Origin: UBA6022 sp049295575
Lineage (GTDB): Bacteria > Patescibacteriota > Saccharimonadia > Saccharimonadales > Saccharimonadaceae
Assembly: GCA_049295575.1 (NCBI GenBank)
Contig: JBAQQX010000002.1
Span: 310,001 to 374,000, forward strand
Length of the DNA stretch: 64,000 nt
Reading direction: 5' to 3'
The notes beneath the pieces are model-generated. The model had not been told where the DNA came from and did no database searches. It was given only the letters and a program-made list of their open reading frames with translations. The stretch's first letter is position 1. Each line of letters starts with the position of its first letter. Of the stretch, positions 48,557 through 56,558 are shown in pieces. Made by a program: the position numbers and the translations under genes.

Positions 48557-49630
48557 TTAGCTCTTAGATGTAGCTTGTTTAGTAAGTAATTCGCGGACAC
48601 GGGGAATGACTTTACTGCCAAATAACTCAACGTTTCGAAGACGTGCACTCGTTGACAGTGGACCGGTGCCATAGACAAGGTCGAATCGTTCGGCGCCAAG
48701 CGTGGTCATAGCATGAGCGATCTTTTGAGCAACTGTTTCGGGTGAGCCAATGTAGAGCGAGCCGTGTTCAATCTCGTGTTCGTACTGTGCGCGGGTTAAC
48801 GGAGGCCAGCCACGATCTTTACCGATTCGATCACGGTTTTCTTTAAATGGACGCCAGGCGATGTCGCGGGCCTCTTGGTCGGTATCGGCAATAAAGCCTG
48901 GTGAATGCATGCCGACAGGATGAGCTGTCGTGCCAAGATCGGCAGCCGCTCGACGGTAGAGTTCAACGTACGGTACAAAACGATCCGGTGCTCCGCCAAT
49001 AATCGCAAGCATCAGCGGGAAACCGTAACGCGCGGCGCGAACAACAGATTCTGGTGAGCCGCCGACGCCAACATGGGTGTCGAGGTGGCCGGATTCGGTC
49101 TTAGGAAAGACATCAGCGTTGTCGAGTGCGGCCCGGGTATTCCCACTCCAGGTCACCGGCTTTTCTTTAATGAGCTCAGAAAAGAGTTCGATCTTCTCCT
49201 CGAATAGCTCATTATAGTCTCGTAGATCATAACCAAAGAGTGGAAATGATTCAGTAAACGATCCTCGGCCAAGGATCACTTGGGCGCGGCCGCTAGAGAG
49301 TGCATCGAGTGTTGCAAACCGCTGATAAACACGGACTGGATCGTCGCTGCTCAGAACTGTCACGCCGGTAGCTAGAGTAATATTCTTTGTACGCGTGGCG
49401 ATGCCAGCCAGGATTGTTTCTGGGCTAGAGATAGAATAATCTGGACGGTGGTGTTCGCCGAGGGCGATGATGTCAATGCCGAGGTTGTCAGCGAGGATCG
49501 CCTCTTTAACAACCTGGCGAATTGCTTCGGGGTGGCTCAAGAGCTTGCCGTTGTCGTCTGAGGGGATATCTCCGAAGGTATCGAGGCCGAATATATAACG
49601 TGGTGGTGTTGTCTTGGCTTGTTTTGTCAT
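48557..49630 (-). CDS. LLM-class flavin-dependent oxidoreductase
   Basis: 357 aa, luciferase-like TIM barrel: GLDTFGD, ALGEHHRPDYSISSP, VTVLSSDDPVRVYQRFATLDALSSGRAQVILGRG and YIGSPETVAQKI. Uses FMN or F420 with an unknown substrate. Partner of the NAD(P)-binding protein in the same operon, suggesting a paired redox role, under ArsR-type control. Confidence 0.9.
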   Translation of the reverse strand: MTKQAKTTPPRYIFGLDTFGDIPSDDNGKLLSHPEAIRQVVKEAILADNLGIDIIALGEHHRPDYSISSPETILAGIATRTKNITLATGVTVLSSDDPVRVYQRFATLDALSSGRAQVILGRGSFTESFPLFGYDLRDYNELFEEKIELFSELIKEKPVTWSGNTRAALDNADVFPKTESGHLDTHVGVGGSPESVVRAARYGFPLMLAIIGGAPDRFVPYVELYRRAAADLGTTAHPVGMHSPGFIADTDQEARDIAWRPFKENRDRIGKDRGWPPLTRAQYEHEIEHGSLYIGSPETVAQKIAHAMTTLGAERFDLVYGTGPLSTSARLRNVELFGSKVIPRVRELLTKQATSKS

Positions 49631-49643
49631 TTCTACTCCGTTT

Positions 49644-49922
49644 TTATAATTTCGTTACGTCGATGCCAACGCTTGTAAGAAGGTCATTGTTTAGTTGGTA
49701 AACTTTCTCAGTACCGAGCTTGCGCTCGATGAGGACGCCGGACTGCACTAAGCGAGCAAAGTGGTGGCTCATGGTCGGCTGAGACAGTTTAAGAAACTCG
49801 GCGCAGGTTTGGACGATTTCACTGCCGGCTACTTCGCATTGATCTTTGGCGAGCCGTCGAACGATCGACATGCGCGTCTCGTCGGCAAGGCTTTTTAATA
49901 TGGTGACGGTAGGTGTATTCAT
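49644..49922 (-). CDS. ArsR-family winged-helix repressor
   Basis: 92 aa: ILKSLADETRMSIVRRLAK, then CAEFLKLSQPTMSHHFARLVQSGVLIERKLGTEKVYQLN, the ArsR DNA-binding helix and wing. No Cys pair of a classic metal site (single CxxxxxxC spread), so the inducer may not be a metal. AAGGA precedes the ATG. First gene of a three-gene operon with a palindrome inside its promoter. Confidence 0.88.
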   Translation of the reverse strand: MNTPTVTILKSLADETRMSIVRRLAKDQCEVAGSEIVQTCAEFLKLSQPTMSHHFARLVQSGVLIERKLGTEKVYQLNNDLLTSVGIDVTKL

Positions 49923-49942
49923 AATTCAGTCCTTAGTATATA

Positions 49943-49952
49943 GAAATATTTC
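49943..49952 (-). promoter_or_regulatory. Operator-like palindrome in the arsR promoter
   Basis: GAAATATTTC lies in the spacer between TTGATA and TATACT (16 bp) on the minus strand. Position fits autorepression by the ArsR protein. Confidence 0.6.
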
Positions 49953-50088
49953 AATATATCAATACTTGTGGTACTTTCGATGATTTATATCTACAATCTG
50001 AAACCCTCGGTGTAGTGAGTGTTACGAGATACGACTAAAAATCAATTCTAGTAATGCCCTAATCCTACTGCTATATTAAGGACAACTG

Positions 50089-50730
50089 ATGAAATTACTC
50101 TCCCCTTCGCTTCCATTGTCTTTTTCAAAACCAACAGATATTGTTGAGCTATTTAATGACGAGGATGAAATAAGCGGCATCCAGATTGAAAATAGCTGGT
50201 TTACGAGTGTCGATCTTCAAAAGACAAGTATCGCCGAGTCGCTACTCAACAAGATTGATTTCTCCCGTGTCGACGTGACGCAATTTGATATTTCCGACTG
50301 TAACCTCACCGGATGTACCTTTACGGCAAGCAAATTTCCCGACTCGAGCTGGCACCGTATTTCAATTGACGGTGCTCGTTGTACGGGAACACAGCTGACG
50401 AACAGTACACTTAAAAATGTTAGTTTTAAAAATTCTAAACTCGAACTAGTTAACTTTCGTTTTTCGCACCTAGAGAATGTTATGTTCGATGGCTGCGTAC
50501 TGAATGATGTCGATTTTTATGAAGCTCAGCTCAAGAATGTCGAATTTATTAACTGCACCATCAGTCGCATTACGTTTGCGAACGCTCGAATGATGCACGT
50601 TGATATCTCAGGGTCGGATGTCGAAGGAGTTAATGGCATCAGCAGTCTTCGGGGAGTGACGATTAGCTACGAGCAGTTGATGCAACTCGCACCATCATTT
50701 GCTGCTGAAGCCGGTATTAAGATCAAGTAA
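50089..50730 (+). CDS. Pentapeptide-repeat protein
   Basis: 213 aa. Repeats of the A(D/N)LXX type run through most of the protein: FDISDCNLTGCTFTASKF, TNSTLKNVSFKNSKLELVNF, LENVMFDGCVLNDVDFYEAQLKNVEF. Forms a right-handed beta-helix. Such proteins can mimic DNA or act as scaffolds; no gyrase-resistance context here. No signal peptide. Confidence 0.85.
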   Translation: MKLLSPSLPLSFSKPTDIVELFNDEDEISGIQIENSWFTSVDLQKTSIAESLLNKIDFSRVDVTQFDISDCNLTGCTFTASKFPDSSWHRISIDGARCTGTQLTNSTLKNVSFKNSKLELVNFRFSHLENVMFDGCVLNDVDFYEAQLKNVEFINCTISRITFANARMMHVDISGSDVEGVNGISSLRGVTISYEQLMQLAPSFAAEAGIKIK

Positions 50731-50739
50731 GACGGCTAC

Positions 50740-51654
50740 TTACCGGTTAGCTGGCGTAAAGCGTGACTTCCAATCGATTTTCATTCTCAACGCAACGGCA
50801 TAGGCAAAGTCTCGCTCCAGAGATTTCATCCGTAGTTCCTCACTCGCAAAATTCAATCTATTAAGCTGCGCTTGTTTGATATACATGCGGTAGCCTTCGA
50901 TATCTGGCCAGGTTTGACGTAATCGCCTCGTACCAATCCAGCGCATGCCATCGAGCTTTATATAGATAAACGTTAAGATGCTACCAAGAATGACATAGAA
51001 CGGCGCAAATAGTAGTGTGAATCCGATAAGCGATATAGTGCCCACGAGCAGTATTTCACCGACAGACAGTGGCGATACGAAGAAAAGTGAGCTGACACTG
51101 AGGACGATGAGTGAGCTGTAAAAGAAAAAGACATTTCTGATCATCTTGAGGCCACCGAAGAAAACGCGTAGATAGAACTGTGCGCGTACAAGATCCTTGC
51201 TGACGAGTCCCATGCTTACCTGCTGCTTGAATAGTTGCATGTTTACGAGACTTAGGCTTTGTAGGACGGACGTATATTCGCCGCGAGTAATGCATCGGAT
51301 GATGAATTTTTCATGAGACTTCAACTGCTGAGTTCCGACAGCAGCGGCGTTGAACGATATGCCTCCTTTTTGGTCGATCGTAACAATATCTCGATATTCA
51401 AGATCAAAGACCGTGGCAACAACTTCGTGGTTGCCAAGTGATGCGTCGTAGATGTAACCTATTTCAGCTGGAGTTAGCCCCCTTGGGGATTCATAGAGGG
51501 CGACGATAGTACGCGCGCGGGACATCTGCTTTAGGCGCAGGCGTGAAATGGCCCGAACAGCCAGCGGGAAGATAATGAGGATTGGAAGCGCAATAATCGC
51601 GTAGAGAAGATAGATTGAGCCGTCGTCGGAGCTAAAGGTCATGTCGGAAGTCAT
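50740..51654 (-). CDS. DUF2207-like membrane protein
   Basis: 304 aa. One helix near the N-terminus, a winged-helix-like part with RGLTPAEIGYIYDASLGNHEVVATVFDLEYRDIV, two more helices, and a C-terminal stretch (WPDIEGYRMYIKQAQLNRLNF, DFAYAVALRM) characteristic of DUF2207. Only the C-terminal half of the family is present: the large N-terminal external domain is absent. Function unknown. Confidence 0.72.
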   Translation of the reverse strand: MTSDMTFSSDDGSIYLLYAIIALPILIIFPLAVRAISRLRLKQMSRARTIVALYESPRGLTPAEIGYIYDASLGNHEVVATVFDLEYRDIVTIDQKGGISFNAAAVGTQQLKSHEKFIIRCITRGEYTSVLQSLSLVNMQLFKQQVSMGLVSKDLVRAQFYLRVFFGGLKMIRNVFFFYSSLIVLSVSSLFFVSPLSVGEILLVGTISLIGFTLLFAPFYVILGSILTFIYIKLDGMRWIGTRRLRQTWPDIEGYRMYIKQAQLNRLNFASEELRMKSLERDFAYAVALRMKIDWKSRFTPANR

Positions 51655-51718
51655 ATTAGATGATTATAGCAAAATAACCCTCAAAGATTGTTTGTAATTA
51701 CGCTTATATTCTCAGTAT

Positions 51719-51994
51719 CTATTTAGCAACTTTACTATTTTTCCAGCGAAGGCAGAGTCCAAGTAGGAGGAGAATAATCCCGGCAGTAGCTACAAGCCCC
51801 ATAGCCTGAATGAAGTAATCGTTCGTGTTGAAGCTGATACTTTGCCGATCAATCGATGCGCCGAATAGATTTTTAATATCAATCATCACGCTACCGAGAG
51901 TTAGGTAAAGAAGTGGATTGGCGAGCACTATGATGAGCACGCCGAGTTTTATGTAGCGTGATGAGTGAGAGGATGCTAGAAAGCTATTATTCAT
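51719..51994 (-). CDS. Small membrane protein, 91 aa
   Basis: Two helices (LGVLIIVLANPLLYLTLGSVMI and AMGLVATAGIILLLLGLCLRW) with a short external loop. No family recognised. Stands alone between the DUF2207-like gene and a hypothetical gene. Confidence 0.55.
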   Translation of the reverse strand: MNNSFLASSHSSRYIKLGVLIIVLANPLLYLTLGSVMIDIKNLFGASIDRQSISFNTNDYFIQAMGLVATAGIILLLLGLCLRWKNSKVAK

Positions 51995-52033
51995 ATGCTT
52001 ACTATATCAATAAAGTTGTTTAATTTATGGCTA

Positions 52034-52405
52034 TTATTGACTAAATAAATAGTCATACTCGGGATTGGCGGTGATCGTTTCATTAGTTGGTATGATCCTG
52101 CCTCGTTTATGGGTGTCGCTTGGTAGACCGGTCAGAAGGAGATAGCCCTGCCATGTACCCATGCCTACCTCAAGTTCAAGGTGGATATGGTCGGAGAGAT
52201 CTGGTTCATCTTCTACTTTATAGAGATTATAATTACCCATGCTTAATATATAGTCTGTCTTATGTACTTTATGCGAGGCGACGAGGATTTCACCTATTTC
52301 TGCGGGCTTTACCCAAGCATACATGTCGTTGTTTAGATAGAGAACTTTATTGGCGTGTTTTGTCTCGATGAGCGTATAGTGGCCGGTTTTTTCCAATGAT
52401 ATCAT
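52034..52405 (-). CDS. Hypothetical protein, 123 aa
   Basis: AGGAGGGGG upstream of the ATG. Soluble, beta-rich: GHYTLIETKHANKVLYLNND, GEILVASHKVHKTDYILSMGNYNLYKVED, WQGYLLLTGLPSDTHKRGRI. No family. Divergent from the PH-domain gene, with a Crp-like box (52461) between them. Confidence 0.6.
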   Translation of the reverse strand: MISLEKTGHYTLIETKHANKVLYLNNDMYAWVKPAEIGEILVASHKVHKTDYILSMGNYNLYKVEDEPDLSDHIHLELEVGMGTWQGYLLLTGLPSDTHKRGRIIPTNETITANPEYDYLFSQ

Positions 52406-52460
52406 GGATCCCCCTCCTCTCAGGTGTAGCCCTATTATAAACGAGGACGTAAGCTTGAGG

Positions 52461-52476
52461 CGTGATAAAGATCACG
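52461..52476 (+). promoter_or_regulatory. Crp-like box before the PH-domain gene
   Basis: CGTGATAAAGATCACG, symmetric half-sites. Centre 29.5 bp before TACACT (52498-52503), predicted start 52510. Confidence 0.72.
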
Positions 52477-52530
52477 TCAGTAGTGATACAGGCGCGCTAC
52501 ACTAAGAGTACAAAGGAGGCGCGCATACAT

Positions 52531-52971
52531 ATGTTTGACTTCCCCTTCTCAGGGTACCGTCGCGATCGCTCGCGTGAATTAAAGATCGCTAGTGAACTGC
52601 GCGGCTGTGGGTTTGGTGTCGTGCAAATGCGCAGCCTGGAAGTGAGGCATCTAGCGGATATCCTGAAGATAAATGAGCATATAATGGCTGCAGTCTCCGG
52701 TCGTAACGAAAATAATGACAGATCAATAATTATTGCGACTGACATGAGAGTTGTCGCTATTGATTATATGCCTCTATTCCATTCTGTCGATGAGATAAGC
52801 TATGGTAGTATCCAGGGAGTGACTGTATCGGCGGTGGTACTACGGGCGGTCGTCACCCTTCATGTATCTGGGCGAGATGTTGTGCTCCGGCGAGTTAAGC
52901 TAGGTACGGCCCAGCAATTTGCCGACTATGTCGAAACGAGATCTATTGACCTGTATTCTGCGGCTACGTAA
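52531..52971 (+). CDS. Bacterial PH-domain protein (YokE-like)
   Basis: 146 aa from ATG 52531, with AAAGGAGG eleven bases upstream. A helical start (FDFPFSGYRRDRSRELKIASELRGC), then a PH-like barrel: IIIATDMRVVAIDYMPLFHSVDEISYGSIQGVTVSAVVLRAVVTLHVSG. bPH domains are often stress- or membrane-linked. Its last 8 bases overlap the hsp20 stop region on the other strand. Under the same type of Crp-like box as hsp20. Confidence 0.75.
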   Translation: MFDFPFSGYRRDRSRELKIASELRGCGFGVVQMRSLEVRHLADILKINEHIMAAVSGRNENNDRSIIIATDMRVVAIDYMPLFHSVDEISYGSIQGVTVSAVVLRAVVTLHVSGRDVVLRRVKLGTAQQFADYVETRSIDLYSAAT

Positions 52972-53395
52972 TGACGACCGACTTTGCTTCTACTGGTGGT
53001 TCTATCGGCATTGCTACCTTTAAAATGCCATCGTTAAAACTCGCCTCGACCTTATCTGCTTTGACACCTTCCGGGAGTGTGACGCGGCGGTAGTACTGAT
53101 TGGTGCTTTCTCGGAAGTAGTAGCGCCGGCTATCTTTCTTCCCTTCTTCAGCCTCTTCTTTATGTTCGGCAGATACCTCGAGGATACCTCTATCTGCTGT
53201 GATTTTTATCTCTTCCTTTTTGAAGTTTGGCAAATGGACTTCGGCGATGAGCTTGTTATCCTCTTCGTATAAATCCATGGCGGAGATGTCTCCTCCAGCT
53301 GACGAAAGCAGTCCTCGTCCGTGGCTCCACATATTATCGAGGTCTCGTTCTATTTTTCGTAGTTCACGAAAAGGATCATATTTAATAAGCTGCAT
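52964..53395 (-). CDS. Hsp20/alpha-crystallin small heat-shock protein
   Basis: 143 aa from ATG 53395 with AAAGGAGG upstream. N-terminal FRELRKIERDLDNMW, alpha-crystallin domain with AEVHLPNFKKEEIKITADRGILEVSAEHKEE and YYRRVTLPEGVKADKVEASFNDGILKVAMP, ending VEAKSVVIT (a divergent I-x-I tail). Holdase chaperone. A Crp-like box replaces any CIRCE or sigma-32 signal. Confidence 0.95.
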   Translation of the reverse strand: MQLIKYDPFRELRKIERDLDNMWSHGRGLLSSAGGDISAMDLYEEDNKLIAEVHLPNFKKEEIKITADRGILEVSAEHKEEAEEGKKDSRRYYFRESTNQYYRRVTLPEGVKADKVEASFNDGILKVAMPIEPPVEAKSVVIT

Positions 53396-53458
53396 ACGCA
53401 CCTCCTTTTACTTACGTCTGTCTGTATATTTAGTGTGAAGCTATTACATCGATATGTC

Positions 53459-53474
53459 TGTGATGTGTGTCACG
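53459..53474 (-). promoter_or_regulatory. Crp-like box before hsp20
   Basis: CGTGACACACATCACA on the minus strand; centre 29.5 bp before CACACT (53437-53432), start near 53425. Confidence 0.68.
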
Positions 53475-53491
53475 GCGTACTTGTTGTATGA

Positions 53492-53748
53492 CTATACAAG
53501 GCTGCTAACAAATTCATCGATTGCTGCTTTCGTATCGGTAATCGATAACATAGTAGGTGGTTGTTGATGATCCAGGGAGCGCCGAACAGGCCGAGCGAGC
53601 GATTGTCTCGTCTCGCCTGCTTCATTCCAAGAAGCTAGAAGGGGTAGCTCATAAAGAAGCGCCACCGATTACGGTGACGCGTACAGCCAGTTTGTCCAGT
53701 AAGACCAGGCGAAAAGCGAGGAATATTAATGAGGTTGATTGATCTCAT
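53492..53748 (-). pseudogene. Possible frameshifted remnant gene
   Basis: On the minus strand, coding-like segments continue across frames: MRSINLINIPRFSP, then VLLDKLAVRVTVIGGASL (stop), then YELPLLASWNEAGETRQS running to DTKAAIDEFVSSLV and a stop at 53492. The VIGGASL piece recalls minimal nucleotidyltransferases, but this is a guess. The rest of the 53402-53834 gap shows nothing else. Confidence 0.3.
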
Positions 53749-53834
53749 CTGAGGCCACTCTAATATGAGTCTTTAGGTCTCTATGTTGGCACGCGCTAGT
53801 TACTTTAGCCTATCTAGTGTGATGCGGTATCGTA

Positions 53835-53945
53835 TTAGGTTAACGACCATCGTGCCATTGCAGCATTCGCCAGAATACAGGCTAGGATTACTAAGATTAT
53901 TACTGTGACAAGAGTGAGAAGGAGTGTTTTAATTAAGCTTCTCAT
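53835..53945 (-). CDS. Possible 36-aa single-helix membrane peptide
   Basis: From ATG 53945: MRSLIKT followed by one hydrophobic helix (LLLTLVTVIILVILACILANAAMA) and RWSLT. The frame stays open to a TTG at 54080 with a hydrophilic K/Q/N-rich extension. TAATATA lies just before the ATG. Start and reality uncertain. Confidence 0.35.
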   Translation of the reverse strand: MRSLIKTLLLTLVTVIILVILACILANAAMARWSLT

Positions 53946-54089
53946 TATATTAATTTGCTGGTAGCCAGTTAAGTCGTAGGGTTGTAGCCTATTTGTTTGT
54001 GGCGTTTGGTTGGATTTATTTTGTTTTTTTGTCAAACGTTGTGCCCTCTTTGCTATGTAATACTCACAATTATATATCAATCGAGGAGC

Positions 54090-54254
54090 TTACCTGCTGC
54101 TTCGTTCATTCTTTACCCTGTTCATATTTACTTTGCGCGCTTTGACGAACGCATTCATGCGCTGCTGAAGTAGTGTATCGATTTTAACTGGCTGAGATGC
54201 CTGTCGTAGTGTTTCGATGTACTGTAGCCACTGTCGATCATTTGAATTATTCAT
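54090..54254 (-). CDS. Small hypothetical protein, 54 aa
   Basis: ATG 54254 with GGAGA seven bases upstream. Basic, helical peptide: MNNSNDRQWLQYIETLRQ, then KIDTLLQQRMNAFVKARKVNMNRVKNERSSR. Could bind nucleic acid. Preceded by a terminator (54274-54310) that insulates it from upstream transcription. Confidence 0.5.
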   Translation of the reverse strand: MNNSNDRQWLQYIETLRQASQPVKIDTLLQQRMNAFVKARKVNMNRVKNERSSR

Positions 54255-54273
54255 ATCTAGTTCTCCATAGTTT

Positions 54274-54310
54274 TAAAAATAAAAAACAACTAAAACAGAG
54301 TGTTTAGTTG
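54274..54310 (-). terminator. Intrinsic terminator with no gene upstream
   Basis: CAACTAAA and TTTAGTTG arms, 8-base loop, T6 then ATTTTT on the minus strand. Nothing protein-coding precedes it, which points to a small RNA. Confidence 0.8.
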
Positions 54311-54428
54311 GAACGGATTTTATTGTATGGAGCTGCCTGGTAAATAGTGCCGACCGTCTATTGGCATTATCATTACAGGAAACTAGTTGTATAAATAAGA
54401 CGCGCAGGGACCGGAGTGTGGTTGTCTA
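54281..54428 (-). ncRNA. Candidate small RNA, about 145 nt
   Basis: Bounded by the promoter at 54435-54464 and the terminator at 54274-54310. No usable ORF lies inside. It contains small complementary segments (TGCC/GGCA) but I do not recognise tmRNA, RNase P, SRP or 6S features. Inferred from signals only. The remainder of the 54255-54599 gap contains nothing I can identify. Confidence 0.45.
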
Positions 54429-54434
54429 ATGGTT

Positions 54435-54464
54435 AGTATACTCCCTTAGGCCAACTCTGTGCAA
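54435..54464 (-). promoter_or_regulatory. Orphan promoter of the candidate small RNA
   Basis: TTGCAC, 18-bp spacer, TATACT on the minus strand; no coding gene follows for about 150 bases. Confidence 0.6.
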
Positions 54465-54599
54465 TCAGGTCAAGGAGGTTCATTAAAAGACACGTTGGCA
54501 AAATGCTAACCGTAAAATAATCGCGCTTGGGGCAATCTTTAATTCAGGACTAGCTTAGACTACTTTAAGCACAAGCACATCTTCTGGTACTATAAATAC

Positions 54600-55388
54600 A
54601 TGCCGACAAAAAGAAACAAACAAAAAGTATTATTTACGATTCCATGGTCAAAGCACCACCCTATCGCTGTTACCAAACCATTACTCCGCCGAGTAGGACT
54701 TGCCACACTCGGCCTGTTTATATTCCTGAGTCTTGGCCTTGGTTCCGGGACGCTCCCCTTTGCAATAACTACCGTCCGCTGTCTCGGACTGCCCGTTCAA
54801 ACATCTAACTTTATGGGCTCACGCACCCTAACTCTGCCCGGCGAAAGTGGCTATGGACCAAATCTATTTACTAGTTACAAATATTGTACTAGAGAGCAGG
54901 CAGAGACTGTCGGCTACCGATCAAGCGTCTTTAGCGAAGAGGCCAAACAAAAGGCCAAAGCTCAGGAAGAGGCACGACAAGAAGCGAAGCGCTTCTCGCC
55001 GTCAAAGGTAAGCTACACTGTCTATGTTCCGACCCATCCGGAGTACGAGGCATCCAATCTGGAGCTTAGTACTATTCAGTCCAACCTTCATACATTCATG
55101 CGGATAAAAAAGAGCGGAACCGTGATTGGTCAAATTAGGGAGCTAAAAAGTAATGATAGCTACAACATCTGCCTGAAGGGCGAGGACCCAAATGAATCTT
55201 ACTGTAAAGTGATCGGCCACGACCCGCAAGGACGAGAAATTAAAAGAAGCTTCACCAATAGCCGCAGGGGCTGGGAATCTCGGTATGTCGGTGTCACGAT
55301 TAACGACACAGGGATTATTCTCACCAGCGATGATGACGCCGAAGCGGTAAAAATACTTAGTTCCTTGCAGGAATACAAAGAAAGCTAA
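54600..55388 (+). CDS. Membrane-anchored hypothetical protein, 262 aa
   Basis: Basic start, one helix (LATLGLFIFLSLGLGSGTLPFAI), a charged linker rich in Glu/Ala/Lys (EEAKQKAKAQEEARQEAKR), then an external beta domain starting SYTVYVPTHPEYEASNLEL. This resembles the C-terminal domain of the next gene's product (TAYYPDYTPAGL..), so the pair is related. TATAAA three bases before the ATG; no Shine-Dalgarno. Confidence 0.62.
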   Translation: MPTKRNKQKVLFTIPWSKHHPIAVTKPLLRRVGLATLGLFIFLSLGLGSGTLPFAITTVRCLGLPVQTSNFMGSRTLTLPGESGYGPNLFTSYKYCTREQAETVGYRSSVFSEEAKQKAKAQEEARQEAKRFSPSKVSYTVYVPTHPEYEASNLELSTIQSNLHTFMRIKKSGTVIGQIRELKSNDSYNICLKGEDPNESYCKVIGHDPQGREIKRSFTNSRRGWESRYVGVTINDTGIILTSDDDAEAVKILSSLQEYKES

Positions 55389-55394
55389 TTGATT

Positions 55395-56459
55395 ATGAAG
55401 AAGAATATATCGACCAAGAAGCATCCTATTGGAAAATTTCTAATTTGGGCTGGTATTGCCGCGGGACTTTACGCGGCTATCGCTTATTTCAACCTCGACG
55501 ACTACATGATGTATGGAACAGGCCTGATTATCGGCTGGGTAAGCTCGCTCATAGGCACTCCTTCGAATGGACTCACCTTCCTACAGCAACCCCTTGCGCT
55601 GCTACAGATAGTAGCGCCCGGACTTATGATTGGCTTTATACTAACGATCGCTCGGCAACGCAACTCTTTCAGGGTCGCGTTTCTCGGTACGATGATTGCG
55701 TATTTTATCGTAAAAGTTACCGATGCCTATCAGTTTTATCCATGGAATGCTGTCGTTACTGTTCCGTTTCTGGCAATGCTCGTGGGGTATAGTATCGCCT
55801 ATCTCGGCGTTCGATGGATACGTAATGCCATCTTGGTGTGGCTCCTTGTGATTGCACTGGCGGCGGTGAACATACTCGTCGTTCCATCTCTGACGCAATC
55901 AATTAGCCAACCGATCGCCAAAGCTAAGCAGGCCGCTAAGCTGTCTGAAGCAGCGCAGGCTCTGAAGTTCACCGCATACTACCCCGATTACACTCCAGCT
56001 GGTCTTCAAACGACGCCAGCTAAGCTTGAAGGGTATAATTATTTAGCGACTCAGCGCACACACGTCAGCTACAGTACTGGTAAATTAGAGTTTATGGTAA
56101 GAGAAAAGCTAAAGAACCAGGACGAGGTATTTAATAAGACCGACAGCTGCGATATTAGTGCAATCTGGTTTGCAATGGGATCAAAGAACGAAATCAACCC
56201 AGCAGAGATAGCTAACAGCCGTGATAATTTATCAATCTGTCGTCTGCTCGGCAAGACCGGTGACGGCCATGACGTCTACATTAAGGCATCAAAAAGTCAG
56301 TTTGTATTTTACTACATGGAGATTAACGGTACGATTATCGTCGCCAATCACGATACGGCGCCACAATCACGCTATAGTACCGATTTTGAAAAAGAAGTGC
56401 TCAAAATGTTCAACAGTATGAAGCCGCTCGGCCCCTCAGGGCTAACGTCTGGCTATTAA
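55395..56459 (+). CDS. Multi-spanning membrane protein with external domain, 354 aa
   Basis: ATG 55395 rather than the TTG 6 bases earlier. Five membrane helices to about residue 165 (FLIWAGIAAGLYAAIAYF, LQIVAPGLMIGFILTI, FLGTMIAYFIVKV, VTVPFLAMLVGYSIAYL, AILVWLLVIALAAVNILVV), then an external domain beginning KFTAYYPDYTPAGLQ, like DUF4367-type domains. Two Cys may pair. Likely forms a unit with the 262-aa protein; function unknown. Confidence 0.62.
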   Translation: MKKNISTKKHPIGKFLIWAGIAAGLYAAIAYFNLDDYMMYGTGLIIGWVSSLIGTPSNGLTFLQQPLALLQIVAPGLMIGFILTIARQRNSFRVAFLGTMIAYFIVKVTDAYQFYPWNAVVTVPFLAMLVGYSIAYLGVRWIRNAILVWLLVIALAAVNILVVPSLTQSISQPIAKAKQAAKLSEAAQALKFTAYYPDYTPAGLQTTPAKLEGYNYLATQRTHVSYSTGKLEFMVREKLKNQDEVFNKTDSCDISAIWFAMGSKNEINPAEIANSRDNLSICRLLGKTGDGHDVYIKASKSQFVFYYMEINGTIIVANHDTAPQSRYSTDFEKEVLKMFNSMKPLGPSGLTSGY

Positions 56460-56558
56460 TACCCTCCTGACTCTCACTCGTATCTAGGCGTCACTCAAAC
56501 CCGTAGACGCAGTAACAACTACTACTTATGCCTCCTTTTATTTGCTATGATGAGAGCT

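Noticed and set aside
54418..54480. tRNA-like stretch (GGTTGTCTAATGGTTAGTATAC resembles a D-arm, shown in part)
   Set aside because: No anticodon stem, T-arm or acceptor pairing can be formed around it; at most a chance match or a dead remnant.
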